DNA of 64,000 bases from Pseudomonas sp. JQ170C (GTDB lineage: Bacteria; Pseudomonadota; Gammaproteobacteria; Pseudomonadales; Pseudomonadaceae): NCBI RefSeq assembly GCF_035581345.1, contig NZ_CP141608.1:3192501-3256500 (forward strand), written 5' to 3'. Made by a program: the position numbers and the translations under genes. This document shows, one piece after another, positions 61,389-64,000 of this stretch (positions are counted from its first letter, which is position 1; every line of letters begins with the position of its first letter). The notes under the pieces were generated by a model. That model saw only the letters and a list, made by a program, of their open reading frames with translations, did not search any database and had not been told where the DNA came from.

Positions 61389-62960
61389 ATGACAATAATG
61401 AACTTCGCACACACGGTCGGTAACCTGGCCGTGCGCTTTGGCGACCGGGAAGCCCTGGTCAACATCGAGCGCAATCGCCGCTACAACTTCCGCGAGCTCC
61501 ACCTACTGACCAACCGCATCGTCAACATGCTGCGCGGGCGCCTTGGACTTCGCCGCGGGGATGTCTACCTGTGCATCCTGGAAAACGATAACATCTCGCT
61601 GTTCCATGCCTGGACAGCGCTCAAGGGTGACGCCGCCGCGGCCTATACCAACTACCGCGACGCCTTCGAGGAGCACCGCTGGCAGGTGGAGTTTCTCGGC
61701 CCCAAAGTGGTGTTCATCGAGAACGCGTTGATCGACCGCTACTTCGACCTGCTTCACGGCCAGGGCATCACCGTGGTGTGCATGGACCGGCCGGACACCC
61801 CGCGCGAGGGGCTGCTGTATTTCTGGGACCTGCTCGAGGGCGTGCCGGATCACAATCCCGGGGTCGACAACGACACGCAGAAGGACGCCCTGGTCTACCG
61901 CTTCACCGGTGGCACCACCGGTCAGAGCAAGTGCGCCGCCTACACCATCGACAATTGGATGGCACTGCGCGACTCGATGTACCTGGAGGCCGAGCAACCC
62001 TACCAGCCCGACACCCGCTTCCTGCACATGGCGCCCATCAGCCACGGCTCGGGGCTGGGCCTGTTGCCGACGCTGTTTCGCGGCGGCTGCACCCTGACCC
62101 AGAACATCCCGGACCTGGCGCGCCTGTGCCGCAACATCGAAGCAGAGAAGGTCACCATGACCCTGCTCGTGCCCACCATGATCTATCGCCTGCTGGAAAT
62201 GCCCGAAGCACGGGACTACGACCTGACCTCGTTGCAGACCATGGCCTATGGGGCGGCGCCGATGAGCCCGGCAAAACTGCGCCAGGCCCAGCAACGCTTC
62301 GGCAATATCTTCATGCAGATCTACGGCGCGACCGAAAGCCTGCACGCCGTGGCCTTGATGAGCAAGGCCGATCACCTGACCGAAAACGAAAAACAGCTGT
62401 CTTCGGCCGGCCGCATTGCCGTGGGTGCGGAGATCCTGATCGTCGATGACAAGGGTCAGGAAGTGCCCCTGGGCACGACCGGGGAACTGTGGGTACGTTC
62501 CCGGGGCACCATTGCCGGCTACTACAAGAATCCCGAGGGCACGGCGCAGGAGTTCCAGAACGGTTACTGGAAATCCGGCGACCTGGGTTATATCGATCAG
62601 GACGGTTTCCTGTTCCTGGTCGACCGCAAGAAAGACATGATCATCACCGGTGGTTTCAACGTGTACGCCATCGAGGTGGAGGCGGCGCTCAATGCGCACC
62701 CTGCGGTGCTGAACTCGGCGGTCGTTGGTATTCCTCATGAGGAATGGGGTGAGGCGGTGCATGCCGAGGTGATGCTCAAGGACGGCCAGAGCGTGACGGT
62801 CGATGCCCTGATCGAGCATGTCAAAAGTCGCCTGGGGCGCTTCAAGGCACCCAAGTCCATTCTGTTTGTCGAGGCGTTGCCGCTCAGTGTGGTGGGCAAG
62901 GTGCTGCGCCGTCAGGTGCGTGAGAAGTACTGGAAAGACAAGGTGCGTTGCGTGTCCTGA
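61389..62960 (+). CDS. AMP-dependent acyl-CoA ligase, paralogue 2
   Basis: The 523-residue ligase is a paralogue of the protein at 44852-46429. They share the altered P-loop FTGGTTGQSKCA, HMAPISHGSGLGLLPTLFRGG, YGAAPMSPAKL, GYWKSGDLG and VVGKVLRRQVR with the catalytic lysine. The ATG at 61389 follows CGGAGAATAACC; an in-frame ATG at 61398 is an alternative. It ends the crotonase-thiolase-SDR-ligase unit and is followed by a good terminator and a repeat island. It probably activates the acid fed to this beta-oxidation set. Confidence 0.92.
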   Translation: MTIMNFAHTVGNLAVRFGDREALVNIERNRRYNFRELHLLTNRIVNMLRGRLGLRRGDVYLCILENDNISLFHAWTALKGDAAAAYTNYRDAFEEHRWQVEFLGPKVVFIENALIDRYFDLLHGQGITVVCMDRPDTPREGLLYFWDLLEGVPDHNPGVDNDTQKDALVYRFTGGTTGQSKCAAYTIDNWMALRDSMYLEAEQPYQPDTRFLHMAPISHGSGLGLLPTLFRGGCTLTQNIPDLARLCRNIEAEKVTMTLLVPTMIYRLLEMPEARDYDLTSLQTMAYGAAPMSPAKLRQAQQRFGNIFMQIYGATESLHAVALMSKADHLTENEKQLSSAGRIAVGAEILIVDDKGQEVPLGTTGELWVRSRGTIAGYYKNPEGTAQEFQNGYWKSGDLGYIDQDGFLFLVDRKKDMIITGGFNVYAIEVEAALNAHPAVLNSAVVGIPHEEWGEAVHAEVMLKDGQSVTVDALIEHVKSRLGRFKAPKSILFVEALPLSVVGKVLRRQVREKYWKDKVRCVS

Positions 62961-63016
62961 CCTGTTTCGCGAGCTGAATTTCTACTGTTTCGACTTTCGC
63001 CCTGATGTCCTTAAGC

Positions 63017-63050
63017 GCCCTTGGTCAGGCTGAGGTGTCAGGGCTTTTTT
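63017..63050 (+). terminator. Rho-independent terminator after ligase paralogue 2
   Basis: GCCCT and AGGGC pair at the base of a hairpin that is followed by six T residues, about 60 bases after the stop. Confidence 0.8.
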
Positions 63051-63066
63051 ATGGGTGGTGTTGTGG

Positions 63067-63217
63067 GCTTATCCATTTGTTGTGGCGAGGCTGCCGGCCC
63101 CTTCCGCCCTTACGGCGGCCTACTTTTCTCATGGGAAAAGTAGGCAAAACCGCTCGCTCCTGCATACGGCCTCCTGAAGTCGCACTCTGCGGCGCTTGAA
63201 CGTTCGTGCATGAAGAT
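63067..63217 (+). repeat. Long intergenic repeat, copy D (left arm of island 2, internally deleted)
   Basis: It begins GCTTATCCATTTGTTGTGG and contains the hairpin CCTACTTTTC-TCATGG-GAAAAGTAGG. Compared with copy C about 150 bases are missing between GCATACGGC and CTCCTGAAGTCGC. Its inner end matches copy C in reverse complement. A short (ATCAAG)n tract follows at about 63216-63233. Confidence 0.85.
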
Positions 63218-63247
63218 CAAGATCAAGATCAAGAGCGGGCTCCCGCC

Positions 63248-63699
63248 AGTGGGAACGGGCCCAATCTGTGGGAGCTTGCCCCGCGATCGATTTTGAATTT
63301 TGCCGATAGATTCATGCCTGCCGGTGATCCCACTTCGCCGTTGCAGCTGGATGTGCACGGCTCACGGGCCAATCGCGGGGCAAGCCCGCTCCTACCGAAT
63401 GCCTGCCGTGGGAGCGGGCTTGACCCGCGATGGATTTTGAATTTTGCCGACAGATTCATGCCTGCCGCTGATCCCGCTTCAGCGTTGCAGCTGGATGTGC
63501 ATGGCTCAGGGGCCTATCGCGGGGCAAGCCCGCTCCTACAGAATGCCTGCCGTGGGAGCGAGCTTGCCCCGCGATCGGTTTTGAATTTTGCCGATAGATT
63601 CATGCCTGCCGGTGATCCCGCTTCAGCGTTGCAGCTGGATGTGCACGGCTCAGGGGCCTATCGCGGGGCAAGCCCGCTCCCACCGAGCCCGCTCCTACC
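63248..63699. repeat. REP doublets of island 2
   Basis: Three units of about 140-145 bp begin near 63269, 63409 and 63552. Their linkers are the reverse complement of those in island 1 and at 13.9 kb. The first has lost three bases in GTGGGAGC(GGG)CTTGCC. Confidence 0.88.
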
Positions 63700-64000
63700 T
63701 GGTTGTTGGCAGTGGACGTTGATCTCGAAGATGCGTCCTCCCAGGCGCCGCCCGTAACTTCGCGACTTCAGGAGGCCGAGTGGAGGTGTCTGGAGGGGGC
63801 AGGTGCGCAGCACCCTTCGGCGTAGCCGAAGTCGCGAGCCGTAGACTTGGCGCAGCAAGTTGTAGGCCGCGAGGCCCCTGGAGGACACCGGAGGGAGGGA
63901 ACCCGGAGCGCAGCGTAGGGCCGTATGTAGGAGCGAGCGGTTTTGGTTCCTTTTGCCAAGACAAAAGGGACCCGCCGTAAGGGCGGAAGGGGCCGTCAGC
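63700..64000 (-). repeat. Long intergenic repeat, copy B (right arm of island 2, cut by window end)
   Basis: It starts TGGTTGTTGGCAGTGGACG, the reverse complement of the end of copy A, and ends at the window edge inside the GGAAGGGGCC block. The 1,040 bp 62961-64000 contain only the terminator, copies D and B and REP units; no gene was seen. Confidence 0.85.

Overview
The window is high-GC DNA that most likely comes from a fluorescent or putida-group Pseudomonas chromosome. The evidence is the intergenic GTAGGAGCGGGCTTGCCCCGCG-type REP palindromes, the DUF1302/DUF1329 pairs, the SdsA1-type alkyl sulfatase and the general gene style. No rRNA, tRNA, CRISPR array, phage gene or transposase was seen. 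Almost all of it is accessory catabolic and transport capacity: about 45 protein genes in several transcription units, with many dedicated regulators (TetR, two LysR, LacI, AraC, IclR, MalT/LuxR).

Layout. 0-7 kb, minus strand: secreted alkyl sulfatase (SdsA1 type), TetR regulator, a LuxE-like acyl-activating protein, a LuxC-like acyl-CoA reductase and a zinc alcohol dehydrogenase, which could take an alkyl sulfate through alcohol and aldehyde to an activated acyl group. 7-14 kb, plus strand: LacI regulator, MFS carrier, HisD-fold dehydrogenase (sulfopropanediol-dehydrogenase-like), hotdog thioesterase, SDR and an exported arylsulfatase. 13.9-14.5 kb: tandem array of 145-bp REP doublets. 14.6-15.8 kb: a thiolase. 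15.9-23 kb, minus strand: Rieske oxygenase, its reductase, a polar amino-acid ABC importer and a HAL/PAL-fold lyase without the MIO-forming Ala-Ser-Gly, with a divergent LysR gene. 24-26 kb: YeiH-type exporter and YeiE-type LysR. 26.2-26.75 kb: exact 121-bp tandem repeat. 26.9-35.5 kb: AraC regulator and a six-gene unit (BKACE, SDR, double-domain carboxymuconolactone-decarboxylase-like protein, MFS, DUF1302, DUF1329) ending in a clear terminator. 35.5-44.6 kb: a complete (S)-type beta-oxidation set around an IclR regulator. 44.9-63 kb: two paralogous acyl-CoA ligases and a second beta-oxidation set (heteromeric acyl-CoA dehydrogenase pair, a further dehydrogenase, MaoC hydratase, SDR, two SCP2-type thiolases, two crotonases, DUF1329) with a 903-residue MalT/LuxR regulator.

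How it works together. The two beta-oxidation blocks look mechanistically different. The first has a classical crotonase with both catalytic glutamates, a PaaH/PaaE-like dehydrogenase and thiolase. The second has a MaoC hydratase with an HSD17B4-like SDR and SCP2-type thiolases, resembling peroxisomal or steroid side-chain oxidation of branched or polycyclic acids. AACAACAA (AAnAAnAA) motifs at the translation starts of many of the genes suggest shared Hfq/Crc catabolite repression. The second block is bounded by two composite repeat islands of about 0.9 kb in opposite orientation, so the intervening 15.7 kb could invert by recombination.

Substrates are inferred from family membership only; none can be proven from sequence alone.
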